A DNA stretch of 64,000 nt from Burkholderiales bacterium (GCA_028868825.1 JAGWTU010000001.1:124001-188000), one strand, 5' to 3'. Numbered from the stretch's first letter, positions 30,872 through 40,734 are shown. Notes: generated from the sequence alone by a model not told the origin. A program made the numbers and translations.

Positions 30872-33712
30872 TCAGGCGACGCGGCGCGTTTCGCCGCCAC
30901 CATAGAGGTTGCTCGTGCAGCGGCCGCACAGCGTCGGGTGCTGCGCGTCGCTGCCGACATCGTCGCGGTAATGCCAGCAGCGCTCGCATTTCGTCGCCGC
31001 GCTGGGCCGCACGGCGATCGCCAGTTCGGCGCCCGGCGCGACCGTCGCCGCCGAGGTGATGAGGACGAACTTCAGGTCGTCGCCGAGCGAGCGCAGCAGT
31101 TCGAGATCGGCCGGCGCCAGCGTCAGCGCGACCTCGGCCTGCAGCGACGAACCGACCTGGCCGGCCGCGCGCAGCGCCTCGATCTCGCGGTTCACGGCGT
31201 CGCGCAGTTCGCGCACGCGCTGCCATTTCGCGAGCAGCGCGGTGTCGGGCGCGTCGAAGGTCCAGTAGGTCGCGGTGAAGATCGAAGGCCCGCCGTCGAC
31301 CACCTTCCAGGCCTCCTCGGCGGTGAAGCTGAGGAAGGGCGCCATCCAGCGCAGCATCGCCTGGGTGATCTGCCACAGCGCCGTCTGCGCGCTGCGCCGC
31401 GCGGGCGAGCCCGGTGCCGTCGTGTACAGGCGGTCCTTGAGCACGTCGAGGTAGAACGCGCCGAGGTCCTCGGCGCAGTACACCTGGACCTTGGCGACCA
31501 CGGGGTGGAACTCGTAGACCTCGTAATGCGCCAGGATCTCGGCCTGCAGCGCGGCCGCGCGGGCGACGGCGTAGCGGTCGATCTCGAGCATCTGCGGCGC
31601 CGCCACGGCATCCTTCTTCGGGTCGAAGTCGGCCGTGTTGGCGAGCAGGAAGCGCAGCGTGTTGCGGATGCGGCGGTAGCTGTCGACGACGCGGGCGAGG
31701 ATCTTGTCGTCGATGCTGAGGTCGCCCGAATAGTCGGTCGCGGCGCACCACAGGCGGATGATCTCGGCGCCGAGCTTGCTCGTCACCGTGCGCATCTCGA
31801 CGAAATTGCCCAGGCTCTTGCTCATCTTGCGGCCCTGGCCGTCGACGGTGAAGCCGTGGGTGAGCAGGCCGCGATAAGGCGCGCGGCCCTCGAGCGCGCA
31901 GCCGATCAGCAGCGACGAATGGAACCAGCCGCGATGCTGGTCGTGACCCTCGAGGTAGAGGTCGGCCTCCGGACCCGTCTCGTGATGGCTGGGGTCGGCG
32001 GCACTGCCGCGATGCGAGCCGCGCAGCACATGGCTGAAGGTCGAACCCGAGTCGAACCAGACATCGAGGATGTCGTTGCTCTTGGCGTAATGCTCTGCAT
32101 CGTCGCCCAGCCACTCGGCCGGATCGAGCCGGCTCCAGGCCTCGATGCCGCCCGCCTCGACGAGCGCCGCTGCGCGGTCGATCAGCGCCAGCGTGTCGGG
32201 GTGCAGCTCGCCGCTGACCTTGTGCAGGAACAGCGGCAGCGGCACGCCCCAGCTGCGCTGGCGGCTGATGCACCAGTCGGGCCGCCCGGCGATCATGTCG
32301 CGCAGCCGGGCGCGGCCGTTCTCGGGGTAGAAGGCGGTGGCGTCGATCGCGTCCAGCGCCATGCGGCGCAGCGTCTGCGGCGCCTTGTCGACGGTGAATA
32401 CGCCGTCGCCCTCGTCCATGCGCACGAACCACTGCGCCGCGGCGCGGTAGATCACCGGCGTCTTGTGGCGCCAGCAATGCGGGTAGCTGTGGACCATCTC
32501 GCCGCTGGCGAGCAGGCGGTGGGCATCGCGCAGCGCCTGCACGATGATCGGACCGGCCTTCCAGATGTTGAGCCCACCGAATAGCGGCAGTGCCGCCTCG
32601 TAGCGCCCGTCGCCCTGCACCGGGTTGAGGATGCGGTCGGTGGACAGGCCATGCGCGATGCAGGAGTTGAAGTCCTCGACGCCGTAGGCAGGGGCCGAAT
32701 GGACGATGCCGGTGCCGTCCTCGGCGGTCGCGTAATCGGCGAGGTAGACCGGCGAGACGCGGTCGTAGCCGGCGTCGACATCGGCCAGCGGGTGGCGGAA
32801 GCCGAGCCCGCCCAGGCGTTCGCCGCGCGTCGTCGCGACGACATGGCCGTCGAGCCCCCAGCGCTTCAGGCAGGCGTCGACGAGCGCCGCGGCGACGATA
32901 TACAGGCCCCGCTCGGTGTCGACGAGCGCGTATTCGAGCGCCGGGTTCAGGTTCAGCGCCTGGTTCGCGGGCAGCGTCCACGGCGTCGTCGTCCAGATCA
33001 CCGCGTAGGCCTGCTTGGCCAGCACCGGCAGGTCGAAGGCGGCGGCCAGGCGCGCCGGGTCGGCGGCGGCGAACGCGACGTCGACGGTCTGGCTCTTCTT
33101 GTCGGCGTATTCGATCTCGAACTCGGCCAGCGAAGAGCCGCAGTCGAAGCACCAGTACACCGGCTTCTGGCCGCGGTAGACGAAGCCGCGTTCGATCAGG
33201 CGCTTGAGCACGCGGATCTCGCCGGCCTCGTTGGCCGGGTCCATCGTGCGGTAGATGTGGCCCCAGTCGCCGAGCACGCCCAGGCGCTGGAAATCGGCCA
33301 TCTGCTGCGCGATCTGCTCGCCCGCGTAGGTGCGCGACAGCGCCTGCACCTGGGCCCGCGGCAGGCCGCGGCCGTGGGTCTTCTCGATCTGGTTCTCGAT
33401 CGGCAGGCCGTGGCAGTCCCAGCCCGGGATGTAATGCGCGTCGAAGCCGGCAAGCTGCCGGCTCTTGACGACCATGTCCTTGAGGATCTTGTTGACGGCA
33501 TGGCCGATGTGCAGCGTGCCGTTGGCGTAGGGCGGTCCGTCGTGGAGCACGAACAGCGGCGCGCCGCGGCGCGCCTCGCGCAGGCGCTGGTAGGTGCCCT
33601 CGTCCTGCCATTGCCGGAGCCAGTCCGGCTCGCGCTTGGGCAGGTCGCCGCGCATCGGGAACGGCGTGTCGGGCAGGTTCAGGGTGCTGCGGTAGTCGGG
33701 CTTGGAGCTCAT
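30872..33712 (-). CDS. ileS: Isoleucyl-tRNA synthetase
   Basis: IleS charges tRNA-Ile. The 946-aa class I enzyme has the HIGH motif in [14 protein letters not shown], the KMSKS motif in [10 protein letters not shown], the editing (CP1) domain between them, and the C-terminal zinc finger CERCWHYR plus CGRC near the end. This is the usual bacterial type 1 form. It is directly upstream of lspA. The neighbouring mipA-type gene on the other strand separates it from ribF, which usually precedes ileS in this order. Confidence 0.98.
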   Translation of the reverse strand: MSSKPDYRSTLNLPDTPFPMRGDLPKREPDWLRQWQDEGTYQRLREARRGAPLFVLHDGPPYANGTLHIGHAVNKILKDMVVKSRQLAGFDAHYIPGWDCHGLPIENQIEKTHGRGLPRAQVQALSRTYAGEQIAQQMADFQRLGVLGDWGHIYRTMDPANEAGEIRVLKRLIERGFVYRGQKPVYWCFDCGSSLAEFEIEYADKKSQTVDVAFAAADPARLAAAFDLPVLAKQAYAVIWTTTPWTLPANQALNLNPALEYALVDTERGLYIVAAALVDACLKRWGLDGHVVATTRGERLGGLGFRHPLADVDAGYDRVSPVYLADYATAEDGTGIVHSAPAYGVEDFNSCIAHGLSTDRILNPVQGDGRYEAALPLFGGLNIWKAGPIIVQALRDAHRLLASGEMVHSYPHCWRHKTPVIYRAAAQWFVRMDEGDGVFTVDKAPQTLRRMALDAIDATAFYPENGRARLRDMIAGRPDWCISRQRSWGVPLPLFLHKVSGELHPDTLALIDRAAALVEAGGIEAWSRLDPAEWLGDDAEHYAKSNDILDVWFDSGSTFSHVLRGSHRGSAADPSHHETGPEADLYLEGHDQHRGWFHSSLLIGCALEGRAPYRGLLTHGFTVDGQGRKMSKSLGNFVEMRTVTSKLGAEIIRLWCAATDYSGDLSIDDKILARVVDSYRRIRNTLRFLLANTADFDPKKDAVAAPQMLEIDRYAVARAAALQAEILAHYEVYEFHPVVAKVQVYCAEDLGAFYLDVLKDRLYTTAPGSPARRSAQTALWQITQAMLRWMAPFLSFTAEEAWKVVDGGPSIFTATYWTFDAPDTALLAKWQRVRELRDAVNREIEALRAAGQVGSSLQAEVALTLAPADLELLRSLGDDLKFVLITSAATVAPGAELAIAVRPSAATKCERCWHYRDDVGSDAQHPTLCGRCTSNLYGGGETRRVA

Positions 33713-33977
33713 CGCTGGCTGGGGCCGGTGGCCCGGGTACGGAGGCGTTGGGTGAAGCTGCGCGCGGGGCGTGCAGATTTCGCGATCTCGGCGCCGGCAG
33801 GGCGCCAGGGCAGGAGACGGGCCGCAAAGCCAGCCCGAATCATTGCCGCGTCAGGAGGCCGCCGCCTGGATAATTCGGTCGCGCGTGGCCTGCCTGTGCG
33901 TGGCCGGGTGCCAACGCAGGAGGGCGGAAGACTGTTGAGGCGGATGCCAGGACGGTTGCACGCGGGAGATTTTAGCG
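33713..33977. other. 265-bp divergent intergenic region between ileS and the mipA-like gene
   Basis: This must hold the promoters of both genes. On the plus strand a GATAAT-type hexamer occurs near 33869-33874, and short GC palindromes (GGCGCC twice, near 33800-33822) could form a hairpin. I see no T-box, riboswitch or tRNA-like structure. Confidence 0.4.
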
Positions 33978-34841
33978 ATGCCGCCGCCGATGTCCCGATA
34001 CGCACTGCTTGCCGCCCTGGCCGGCTCGCTGCCGGCGCTGGTCCTGCCGGTGCCGGCGCGGGCCAGCGATGCGGCCGCCGCCTCGGCCACCGCCACGGCC
34101 CCGGAAGCGCCGCCGGTCGACGAGTGGCGTGCCGCGATCGGCGTGCTGGGGGGCTTTCGCACCGAGTACCCGGGTTCGGCGAAGACGGCGTTCAAGCTCT
34201 CGCCGGGCTACTACTTCCACTGGCGACGGCTGACGATCACCAATGCCGGCGGCTTCGCGCCGCGGCGCCGCGAGGAGGTCGCGCGCGGACTCGGCGTCGA
34301 CATGCTGCAAAGCGAGCATCTGCGCGTCGGCCTGTCGCTGCGCTACGACGGCGGACGCACGGCGGCGAGCAACGCCGCCTTCGCCGGCCTCGGTGACATC
34401 CGCGCGACCCTGCGCGCCCGCCTCAACGCGACCTGGGACGTGGTCGGGCCCTGGCGCCTCGGCGCGTCCTGGAATTTCGACGCGCTCGGCCGCGGCGACG
34501 GCGGCACGGGCGACATCAGCCTGAGCTGGGAACGCCGCTACGGCCCCGACACGCGGATCCAGGCCGGCGCGACGCTGGGCCTGGGCGACGGCAGCTACAT
34601 GCGCAAGTACTACGGCATCACGCCGGCGCAGTCGTCGACCAGCGTCTACCCGGCCTATGCGGCGGCGGCCGGCCTGCGCGACGCCGGCATCGGCGTCTCG
34701 CTGCAGCATGACATCTCGCGTGCCTGGGTCGTGCTGGCCAGCGCGCACGTGAGCCGGATGCTCGGTTCGGCGGCCGGCAGTCCGCTGACGCAGCGGCGCG
34801 ACGGCTGGGGCGCGGGCGGCGGCCTGGCCTGGCGGTTCTAG
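33978..34841 (+). CDS. MipA/OmpV-family outer-membrane protein
   Basis: The 287-aa protein has a Sec signal peptide (about 30 residues, ending ARASDA) and an alternating beta-barrel pattern ending in the outer-membrane signature with terminal Phe (GGLAWRF). The segments GGFRTEYPGSAK and YYFHWRRLTI are typical of the MipA/OmpV family, which includes scaffold proteins for murein enzymes and pore-like barrels. The exact role is unknown. It lies alone on the plus strand between ribF and ileS, which are usually neighbours. Alternative start ATG at 33990 (MSRYALLAAL) is possible. Confidence 0.83.
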   Translation: MPPPMSRYALLAALAGSLPALVLPVPARASDAAAASATATAPEAPPVDEWRAAIGVLGGFRTEYPGSAKTAFKLSPGYYFHWRRLTITNAGGFAPRRREEVARGLGVDMLQSEHLRVGLSLRYDGGRTAASNAAFAGLGDIRATLRARLNATWDVVGPWRLGASWNFDALGRGDGGTGDISLSWERRYGPDTRIQAGATLGLGDGSYMRKYYGITPAQSSTSVYPAYAAAAGLRDAGIGVSLQHDISRAWVVLASAHVSRMLGSAAGSPLTQRRDGWGAGGGLAWRF

Positions 34842-34866
34842 TTCCGGGGCGCGGCGCGCGGACGAT

Positions 34867-35832
34867 TCAGGCGCTGGTCGCCAGCCATTGCCGCGCGTCG
34901 GCGACGTCCTGCGCGATGCCCGCCTGCAGCGCTTCGATCGAGTCGTACTTGCGCTCGTCGTGCAGCTTGTGCAGCAGCTCGACGCGGATGCAGCGCCCAT
35001 AGCCGCCGTCGATGCCGAGCTCGGCGGGCCATTCGAGGCAATGCACCTCGAGCTGGACACGGCCGGCGGCCTCGATCGTCGGGCGCACGCCCAGGCTGGC
35101 GACGCCGGGCAGGGCGCGGCCGGCCAGGCCATGGACGGCAACGACGAAGATGCCCGAGGCGGCGGGTCGCGGGTGGCCGAAGCACAGGTTCAAGGTGCGG
35201 AACCCGAGCCCGCGGCCGAGCTTGGCGCCATGCACGACATGGCCGCTGATGCTGTAGTGGCGTCCGAGCAGCGCCTCGGCCCGCTTCATGTCGCCGGCGG
35301 CCAGCGCCTCGCGCACGGCGGAGCTCGAGACGCGCAGCCCGTGGACCTCGTAGCTGAGCATGCGCGCGACGTCGAAGCCGGCGCCGGGGCCTGCGGCGTC
35401 GAGCATCGCGTAATTGCCGCCGCGCCGGGCGCCGAAGGTGAAATCGTCGCCGACGAGCACGTAGTGCGCGCCGAGTCCGCGCTGCAGCACGTCGCCGATG
35501 AAGGCCTCGGGAGCCATGCCGGCGAAGGCGTCGTCGAAGCGCGCGACGACGAGATGGTCGATGCCGCAGCGCTCGAGCTCGGCGACCTTGTCGCGCAGCG
35601 TCGTGATGCGCGTCGGCGCGGCCTCGGCGCGACCGGCGCGGCGCGCGAAATGGTCGCGCGGATGCGGCTCGAAGGTCAGCACGCAGGAGGGCAGGCCGCG
35701 GTGCCGCGCCTCGTTGATGAGCAGCGCCAGCATCGCCTGGTGGCCGCGGTGCACGCCGTCGAAATTGCCGATCGTCAGCGCGCAGCCGCCCGGGGGCAGG
35801 GGGTGCTGGTGGTAGCCGCGGTGGATGCGCAT
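34867..35832 (-). CDS. ribF: Bifunctional riboflavin kinase / FAD synthetase
   Basis: RibF makes FMN and FAD from riboflavin. The N-terminal nucleotidyltransferase domain shows GNFDGVHRGHQ (residues about 23-33), and the C-terminal flavokinase domain begins near residue 190 with GAKLGRGLGFRTLN, where the usual PTxN is RTLN. The protein is 321 aa. The ATG at 35832 is directly preceded by an 8-bp hairpin belonging to a repeat-like element, so there is no free ribosome site. It is followed by a convergent mipA-type gene. Confidence 0.95.
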   Translation of the reverse strand: MRIHRGYHQHPLPPGGCALTIGNFDGVHRGHQAMLALLINEARHRGLPSCVLTFEPHPRDHFARRAGRAEAAPTRITTLRDKVAELERCGIDHLVVARFDDAFAGMAPEAFIGDVLQRGLGAHYVLVGDDFTFGARRGGNYAMLDAAGPGAGFDVARMLSYEVHGLRVSSSAVREALAAGDMKRAEALLGRHYSISGHVVHGAKLGRGLGFRTLNLCFGHPRPAASGIFVVAVHGLAGRALPGVASLGVRPTIEAAGRVQLEVHCLEWPAELGIDGGYGRCIRVELLHKLHDERKYDSIEALQAGIAQDVADARQWLATSA

Positions 35833-35908
35833 TCAGTACCGCCCGGCCGTTCCGAAGGTACTGAGCGCCCCCGTGGGGGGCCGCGAGCGAAGCGAGCTTG
35901 GGGGCTTC
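35833..35908 (-). repeat. GC-rich repeat-like element with hairpins before ribF
   Basis: The element contains TCAGTACC (35833-35840) pairing with GGTACTGA (35857-35864), CCCCC/GGGGG (35868-35880), the direct repeat GCGAGC-GAA-GCGAGC (35884-35898), and GAAGC/GCTTC (35889-35908). It resembles the GC-rich interspersed REP-like repeats of Burkholderiales, but only one copy is found here. The first hairpin directly touches the ribF start codon. Confidence 0.55.
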
Positions 35909-35918
35909 ATATCGGCGA

Positions 35919-37034
35919 TTATCCCGGCGCCGCAGCGCCGTCGGCCGCGCCTGGCAATCCGAGCAGCCGGCGGTACAGCGCCAGGTAGTCGCCGGCTGCG
36001 CGGTCCCAGTCGAACTGCGCCGCATGCGCGCGTACGGCTTCGGCGCGGCCGGGTTCGGCAGCGCGGCGCAATCCGCGTTCGACGACGGCGCGCATCGCCG
36101 CACCGTCGAAGTCGTCGAAATAGTCGGCTGCGTCGCCGCCGATCTCGGGCAGGCAACTGCGCCGGGCGAGGAACACCGGCTTGCCGAAGTGCATGGCCTC
36201 GATCGGCGGCAGGCCGAAGCCCTCGGCCAGCGACGGGAACAGGAAGCCGGCGCAATGCGCGTAGGCCCAGGCCTTCTGGTCGTCGTCGATGCCGAGGTGG
36301 AACTGCACGTTGGGCAGGTCGACCGCATCGCGCAGACGCCGCGTGTCGTCGCCCGGCGGTCCGCAGAGCACGAAGGTCATCTCGGGCCAGGCGCGCGCCA
36401 GGCCGATCAGCGCCTGCGGGTTCTTCGACGGCGACATCCGGCTCAGGTGGTAGAGGAAGGGCCGCGCGTCGCCGTCGGCCCAGCCCGGCAGCGGCCGCCG
36501 CGGCGCGGCGACGAAGTTACGCGCGCCGTTGTGGATGACGGTGATCGGGCCGCTCCAGCCCAGTTGCCGGCGCACGTCGTCGGCCGTCCAGCGACTGATG
36601 GCGACCAGCTCGTCGGTGCGCGCGAGCAGGCGGCGCATGCGGCGCTGCTGGCGCCAGACCGTCCAGGCCCCTCCCGCATGGGCGTAGTTGAGGTCGTGGA
36701 TCGTCACCAGCCGCAGCCCGCAATCGCGCGGCGGCAGGTTCTTGTTGTGCTGATGCAGCGAATGCCACAGCGCGTAGGGCACCGGTCGCACATGGCGCAG
36801 CCGCTGCCAGCGCTCGACGGTGAGGTAGCCGACGGCGTCGCCGAAGAGGCCGACGAAGCGCTCGCGCAGATGGAAATCGAAGCGCACGCCGTATTCCTCG
36901 CGCCAGCGCGGCGCCTGCGCGGCGATGCGGCTGCCGAGCTGCAGCGCGTATTCGCCCAGCCCGTCGTGCAACGCGCCGATGTTGCCCAGGCTGATGCCGA
37001 TGTGCAGCGGGGCTTTCTTTTGCGCGGGAGACAT
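35919..37034 (-). CDS. Glycosyltransferase family 4 protein
   Basis: The 371-aa protein has a GT-B fold with the retaining-GT4 signatures SRMSPSKNPQALIGLARAW and EGFGLPPIEAMHFGKPV, and the N-terminal segment NIGALHDGLGEYALQLG. It transfers a sugar from a nucleotide-sugar donor; donor and acceptor are unknown, though LPS or exopolysaccharide is likely from context. It is strikingly similar to a second GT4 gene about 16 kb away (52237-53298). The start has no Shine-Dalgarno and is preceded by TAGACT at 8 nt. It is divergent from a DUF5672-type gene. Confidence 0.88.
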   Translation of the reverse strand: MSPAQKKAPLHIGISLGNIGALHDGLGEYALQLGSRIAAQAPRWREEYGVRFDFHLRERFVGLFGDAVGYLTVERWQRLRHVRPVPYALWHSLHQHNKNLPPRDCGLRLVTIHDLNYAHAGGAWTVWRQQRRMRRLLARTDELVAISRWTADDVRRQLGWSGPITVIHNGARNFVAAPRRPLPGWADGDARPFLYHLSRMSPSKNPQALIGLARAWPEMTFVLCGPPGDDTRRLRDAVDLPNVQFHLGIDDDQKAWAYAHCAGFLFPSLAEGFGLPPIEAMHFGKPVFLARRSCLPEIGGDAADYFDDFDGAAMRAVVERGLRRAAEPGRAEAVRAHAAQFDWDRAAGDYLALYRRLLGLPGAADGAAAPG

Positions 37035-37042
37035 CCGGGGCG

Positions 37043-37048
37043 AGTCTA
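37043..37048 (-). promoter_or_regulatory. -10-like hexamer directly before the GT4 gene
   Basis: TAGACT (4 of 6 to TATAAT) ends 8 nt before the ATG, with CGCCCCGG between. A transcript would start at or near the start codon. Confidence 0.25.
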
Positions 37049-37092
37049 CCGGTGCCGGGGCACAATCCTGCGCTGCCCCCCAGACCCAGAAG

Positions 37093-37905
37093 ATGCGACT
37101 TCAACTGCCGCGGATCACGCTCGTCGCGATCGACACGCGCGCCCCGGCGCTGGCCGCGCAATCGCTGCAGCGGTCGATGGCGCAGGCCGATTTCGGCCGC
37201 GTCCTGCTCTTCGCGGACGCTGCGGCGCCGCGCCGCGACGGCATCGAGACGGTGGCGATCGCGCCGTTGCGCTCGGGTGCCGAGTATTCGCGCTTCGTGC
37301 TGCGCGAACTGCCCGACCATGTGCAGACCTCGCATGTGCTGGTCACGCAATGGGACGGTTTCGTCGTCGATGCCTCGGCCTGGCGCGACGAATTCCTGGA
37401 CTGGGACTACATCGGCGCCGTCTGGCCCGAACAGCCGGCGGCGATCAGCGTCGGCAACGGCGGGTTCTCGCTGCGCTCGCAGCGGCTGCTGGCGGCGGGG
37501 CGCGACCCGCGCCTGGTCGAACTGCATCCCGAGGACCAGGTGCTGTGCCGCGAGCGCCGCGAGTTCCTCGAACGCGAGCATGGCCTGCGCTGGGCTCCGC
37601 CGGCGCTGGCCCGCCGCTTCGCGTTCGAGAACGAGTCGCCACGCGAGCCCACGTTCGGCTTCCACGGCCCCTACAACCTGCCGCGCTTCGTCGACGAGGC
37701 GACGCTGGCGGCCTGGCTCGATGCGCTGCCCGACGACTTCTTCCGCGGCCGCGATGCGCGCCGGCTCGCGCGCGCGCTGCTGGCGCGGCGCATGACGGCG
37801 ACGGCACGCAGGCTGCTCGATCGCCGGCGTGCCGCCGGGCTGGTCGATGGCAAGACGCGATTGCTCGCGGCGGCAGCGAGCGTGCTTGCGCGATTCGGTC
37901 GATAG
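37093..37905 (+). CDS. DUF5672-type glycosyltransferase-like protein
   Basis: The 270-aa protein matches the DUF5672 pattern: HVLVTQWDGFVVD, DWDYIGAVWP, GNGGFSLRS, and FGFHGPYNL. This family looks like GT-A glycosyltransferases with a metal-binding W-D-G motif, but its reaction is not established. The ATG at 37093 was preferred to upstream in-frame codons because the family begins shortly before TLVAIDTR. It is divergent from the GT4 gene, and a CACAAT hexamer (37061-37066) could be its -10. It converges on the rsuA-type gene with an 11-bp gap. Confidence 0.75.
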   Translation: MRLQLPRITLVAIDTRAPALAAQSLQRSMAQADFGRVLLFADAAAPRRDGIETVAIAPLRSGAEYSRFVLRELPDHVQTSHVLVTQWDGFVVDASAWRDEFLDWDYIGAVWPEQPAAISVGNGGFSLRSQRLLAAGRDPRLVELHPEDQVLCRERREFLEREHGLRWAPPALARRFAFENESPREPTFGFHGPYNLPRFVDEATLAAWLDALPDDFFRGRDARRLARALLARRMTATARRLLDRRRAAGLVDGKTRLLAAAASVLARFGR

Positions 37906-37916
37906 CGACCGAGCGA

Positions 37917-38612
37917 TCAGTCCGAGGATGGCGGATCGACTTCGACCCAGCGCCATTGCCCGCTCGCGAGGTCGGCGGGCAGCGTCCAGCGGCCGAAACC
38001 GCTGCGGTGTAGCGTCTCGACGCGGTTGCCGACCGCGGCCATCATGCGCTTGACCTGGTGGTAGCGACCCTCGGCGATCGTCAGCCGCAAGGCACGGTCG
38101 CCGCTGCGCTCGCAGGCCAGCGCACGCGCGGGCGCCGGGTCATCGTGGAGGACGACGCCGGCGAGCAGCGCGGCGATGGCCGCCTCGTCGATCTCGTGCT
38201 TGAGCCCGACCTCGTAGACCTTGTCGACATGGTGGCGCGGCGAGGTCAGCCGATGGTTGAGCGCGCCGTCGTCGGTGAGCATCAGCAGCCCCGTCGTGTC
38301 CTGGTCGAGCCGGCCCACGGGCTGCACGCCGCGTCGGCGCAGCGGCTCGGGCAGCAGGCCGAGCACGCTCGCGTGGTGTTGCGGCTGGCGTGAGCATTCG
38401 ACGCCGGCGGGCTTGTTGAGCATCAACAGCGCGCGCGGGTGGTACGGCCAGGCGCGGCCCGCGACTTCGAACACGAGGCCATCGAGCGCCGGCTCGAAGT
38501 CCGCATCGTCGACGATCCGTCCCGCGATCGAGACGCGCCCGGCAGCGATCAGCGCCGCGCAGTCGCGTCGGTTGCCGAATCCCTGGCTGTAGAGGATCTG
38601 CGCCAGCCGCAA
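37917..38612 (-). CDS. rsuA: RsuA-family 16S rRNA pseudouridine synthase
   Basis: RsuA isomerises U516 of 16S rRNA. The 231-aa protein has an S4 RNA-binding domain (RLAQILYSQGFGNRRDCAALI) and the catalytic motif GRLDQDTTGLLMLT with the invariant Asp, plus the later YHQVKRMM segment. It starts with TTG at 38612, directly following the TGA stop of the upstream hydrolase (TGATTG), a rare codon that suggests translation by ribosomes finishing the upstream gene. The specific target (U516) is by family. Confidence 0.88.
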   Translation of the reverse strand: MRLAQILYSQGFGNRRDCAALIAAGRVSIAGRIVDDADFEPALDGLVFEVAGRAWPYHPRALLMLNKPAGVECSRQPQHHASVLGLLPEPLRRRGVQPVGRLDQDTTGLLMLTDDGALNHRLTSPRHHVDKVYEVGLKHEIDEAAIAALLAGVVLHDDPAPARALACERSGDRALRLTIAEGRYHQVKRMMAAVGNRVETLHRSGFGRWTLPADLASGQWRWVEVDPPSSD

Positions 38613-39623
38613 TCAGCGAGTCCCGAGGTCGCGCAGCGCCGGCAGCGGCGGGTCGGCGAGGCCGGTCGCGGCGCGCACGGCGTTGCGGATCGCGCGGGCC
38701 ACCGCCTCGGCCGCGAGGGCGCCGAGTGCGACGAGGTCGGTGACGGGGTTCGCGTCGCCGCCGAGCGCGAACAGCGTATCGCCGTCGTGCGGCGTCAGCG
38801 GCGAGATCGCCCGCGCCAGTCCCGCATGGGCCAGGCCCGCGAGCTGGGTCGCCTGCGCCTTCGTCAGCCGCGCATCGGTGGCGACGACGCCGATCGTCGT
38901 CGCCTCGCCCGGCAGCGCGGCGATGGTGGCCTGACCCTCGAGCAGCGCCGCAAGACTGCCCGCGACGCCATGGCCGTCGGCATGGCGCAGCCCCGCGAGT
39001 GGCCGCCCCGCCTCGTCGAGCACGTCGCCGACGGCGTTCACCGCCACGATCGCGCCGACCGTCCAGCCGCCCGCGCGCAGCGAGGCGCTGCCGATGCCGC
39101 CCTTCATCGCGCGCGCCGGACCCAGCAGTTTGCCGACGCTGGCGCCGAGGCCAGCGCCGACGCTGCCCTGCGCCGGCGGCAGCGCGGTCGCGGCGACGCA
39201 GGCGGCGTAGCCGGCCGTAGCACCGGGGCGGATGCGCGGGTCGCCGACCCAGAGGTCGAACAGCACCGCCGCCGGGACGATGGGCACGCGGATCGCCGGC
39301 CCCACCGCGAGGCCATGGCCACGCTCGTCGAGCCAGCGCATGACGCCACCGGCGGCGTCCAGGCCGAAGGCGCTGCCGCCGGTGAGCAGCAGCGCGTGGA
39401 CGCGCTCGACGCTGTTCTCGGGCCGCAGCAGATCGGTCTCGCGCGTGCCCGGCGCACCGCCGCGCACCGCGACGCCGCAGACCCGGCCCTCGGGGCAGAG
39501 GACGACCGTGCAGCCGGTCGGCCGCCCCGGCTCGGCGGCATGGCCGGCGAGCAGGCCGGCGACGTCGGTGATCGATCCGGGGGCGAGCGCGAGCGCAATC
39601 ACTTCAGACGAACACCCCGGCAT
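38613..39623 (-). CDS. P1-family (DmpA/NylC-like) N-terminal nucleophile hydrolase
   Basis: The 336-aa protein belongs to peptidase family S58/P1, which includes DmpA aminopeptidase and the nylon oligomer hydrolase NylC. Its features are ITDVAGLLAGHA, LLLTGGSAFGLDAA, MKGGIGSAS and ATTIGVVATDARL. By comparison with NylC (Asn-Thr cleavage) the autocleavage nucleophile is probably Thr242 in TTIGVVAT, but the preceding residue is Ala rather than Asn. Substrate unknown. The ATG at 39623 overlaps the end of the PimD-like gene by 20 bp; GTG 39602 just after that stop is an alternative. Confidence 0.82.
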   Translation of the reverse strand: MPGCSSEVIALALAPGSITDVAGLLAGHAAEPGRPTGCTVVLCPEGRVCGVAVRGGAPGTRETDLLRPENSVERVHALLLTGGSAFGLDAAGGVMRWLDERGHGLAVGPAIRVPIVPAAVLFDLWVGDPRIRPGATAGYAACVAATALPPAQGSVGAGLGASVGKLLGPARAMKGGIGSASLRAGGWTVGAIVAVNAVGDVLDEAGRPLAGLRHADGHGVAGSLAALLEGQATIAALPGEATTIGVVATDARLTKAQATQLAGLAHAGLARAISPLTPHDGDTLFALGGDANPVTDLVALGALAAEAVARAIRNAVRAATGLADPPLPALRDLGTR

Positions 39624-40731
39624 GGTCCCGCATGCGTGCGGCGACCTGACCGAGATGGTGCAGCGTGTCGCCCAGGCTGACTTCGAGCATCGTCAGGCGC
39701 TTGAAGTAATGGCTGGCGATGTACTCGTCGGTGCAGCCGATGCCGCCGTGCAGCTGGATGCACTGCTGGCAGACGAAGCGCATGCTCTGGCCGAGCTGCA
39801 CGCGCGCCTGCGAGACCGCCCGCCGCCGCGCCGCCGCTTCGGCTTCGAGCTTGAGGCTGGCGTAGTAACTCATCGAACGACCGAGTTCGAGCTGCATCTT
39901 GACGTCGGCCATGCGATGGCGCAGCGCCTGGAAGCTGGCCAGCGGGGCGCCGAACTGCTTGCGCTGGTTCATGTACTCGACCGTGATCTCGACCAGCCGG
40001 TCCATCAGTCCGACCGCCTCGGCGCAGTTCGCGGCGACGCCGATGTCCAGCGCCGCCTCGAGTTCGGGGTGGCCGTCGCCGCAGACGAGTTGCGCCGGCG
40101 CGGCGACACAGCTGAGGTCGGCGGCGCGCGCGCCGTCCTGCGTCGGGTAGCCGCGCACGCGCACGGCGCCGCGCTCGACGAGGAAGAGGCCGATGCCGCC
40201 GGTGTCGCGCTCGCCGCCCTCGATGCGCGCCGGCACCAGATAGGCGTCGGCCTCGTCGCCGGCGGGGACGATGCATTTGACGGCGTCGACCATCCAATGC
40301 GCGCCGCCGCCGCTGGCGCGCGAACGCACCTCCTCGACGTGGTAGCGCGAATGGCGCTCCTGCAGCGCGGGGACGACCAGCGCCTCGCCGGCCGCGATGC
40401 GCGGCAACCAGTCCTGGCGCAGCCGCTCGGGCGCGGCGGCCAGCAGCCGCGGCGCCATCAGCGCCGCGTGCGCGTAGGGCACCTGCACGAGGCCGCGGCC
40501 GAGTTCCTCGGCGACGACCATCGCCTCGATCGCGCCCATGCCCATGCCGCCCTGCGCTTCGGGCACGGCGAGTCCGGTCAGGCCGAGCTCGGCGAGTTCG
40601 CCCCAGACGGCGCGCGTGGCGCCGCCAGCCCGCGCCAGCGCGCGATGGCGCTCGATGCCGTAAGCCTTGTCGACCCAGCGCCGCACGGCGTCGCGCAGCG
40701 ATTGCTGGTCCTCGGAGAAATCGAAATCCAT
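39604..40731 (-). CDS. Acyl-CoA dehydrogenase, small (PimD-like) subunit
   Basis: The 375-aa protein has the acyl-CoA dehydrogenase fold: MDFDFSEDQQSLRDAV start, the GVPEAQGGMGMG-type region (GLAVPEAQGG), and the C-terminal QLHGGIGCTDEYIASHYFKR. It looks like the second chain of a heteromeric ACAD such as pimeloyl-CoA dehydrogenase PimD, in which pairs of different chains form the enzyme. It lies three bases after the large chain. Substrate (dicarboxyl or long-chain acyl-CoA) is inferred only from similarity in memory. Confidence 0.82.
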   Translation of the reverse strand: MDFDFSEDQQSLRDAVRRWVDKAYGIERHRALARAGGATRAVWGELAELGLTGLAVPEAQGGMGMGAIEAMVVAEELGRGLVQVPYAHAALMAPRLLAAAPERLRQDWLPRIAAGEALVVPALQERHSRYHVEEVRSRASGGGAHWMVDAVKCIVPAGDEADAYLVPARIEGGERDTGGIGLFLVERGAVRVRGYPTQDGARAADLSCVAAPAQLVCGDGHPELEAALDIGVAANCAEAVGLMDRLVEITVEYMNQRKQFGAPLASFQALRHRMADVKMQLELGRSMSYYASLKLEAEAAARRRAVSQARVQLGQSMRFVCQQCIQLHGGIGCTDEYIASHYFKRLTMLEVSLGDTLHHLGQVAARMRDHAGVFV

Positions 40732-40734
40732 GAC

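Noticed and set aside
30342..33827. A minus-strand frame joining lspA to an out-of-frame reading of ileS as one 1161-codon protein
   Set aside because: Only the last 175 codons are real (LspA from ATG 30869); the rest is ileS read in another frame.
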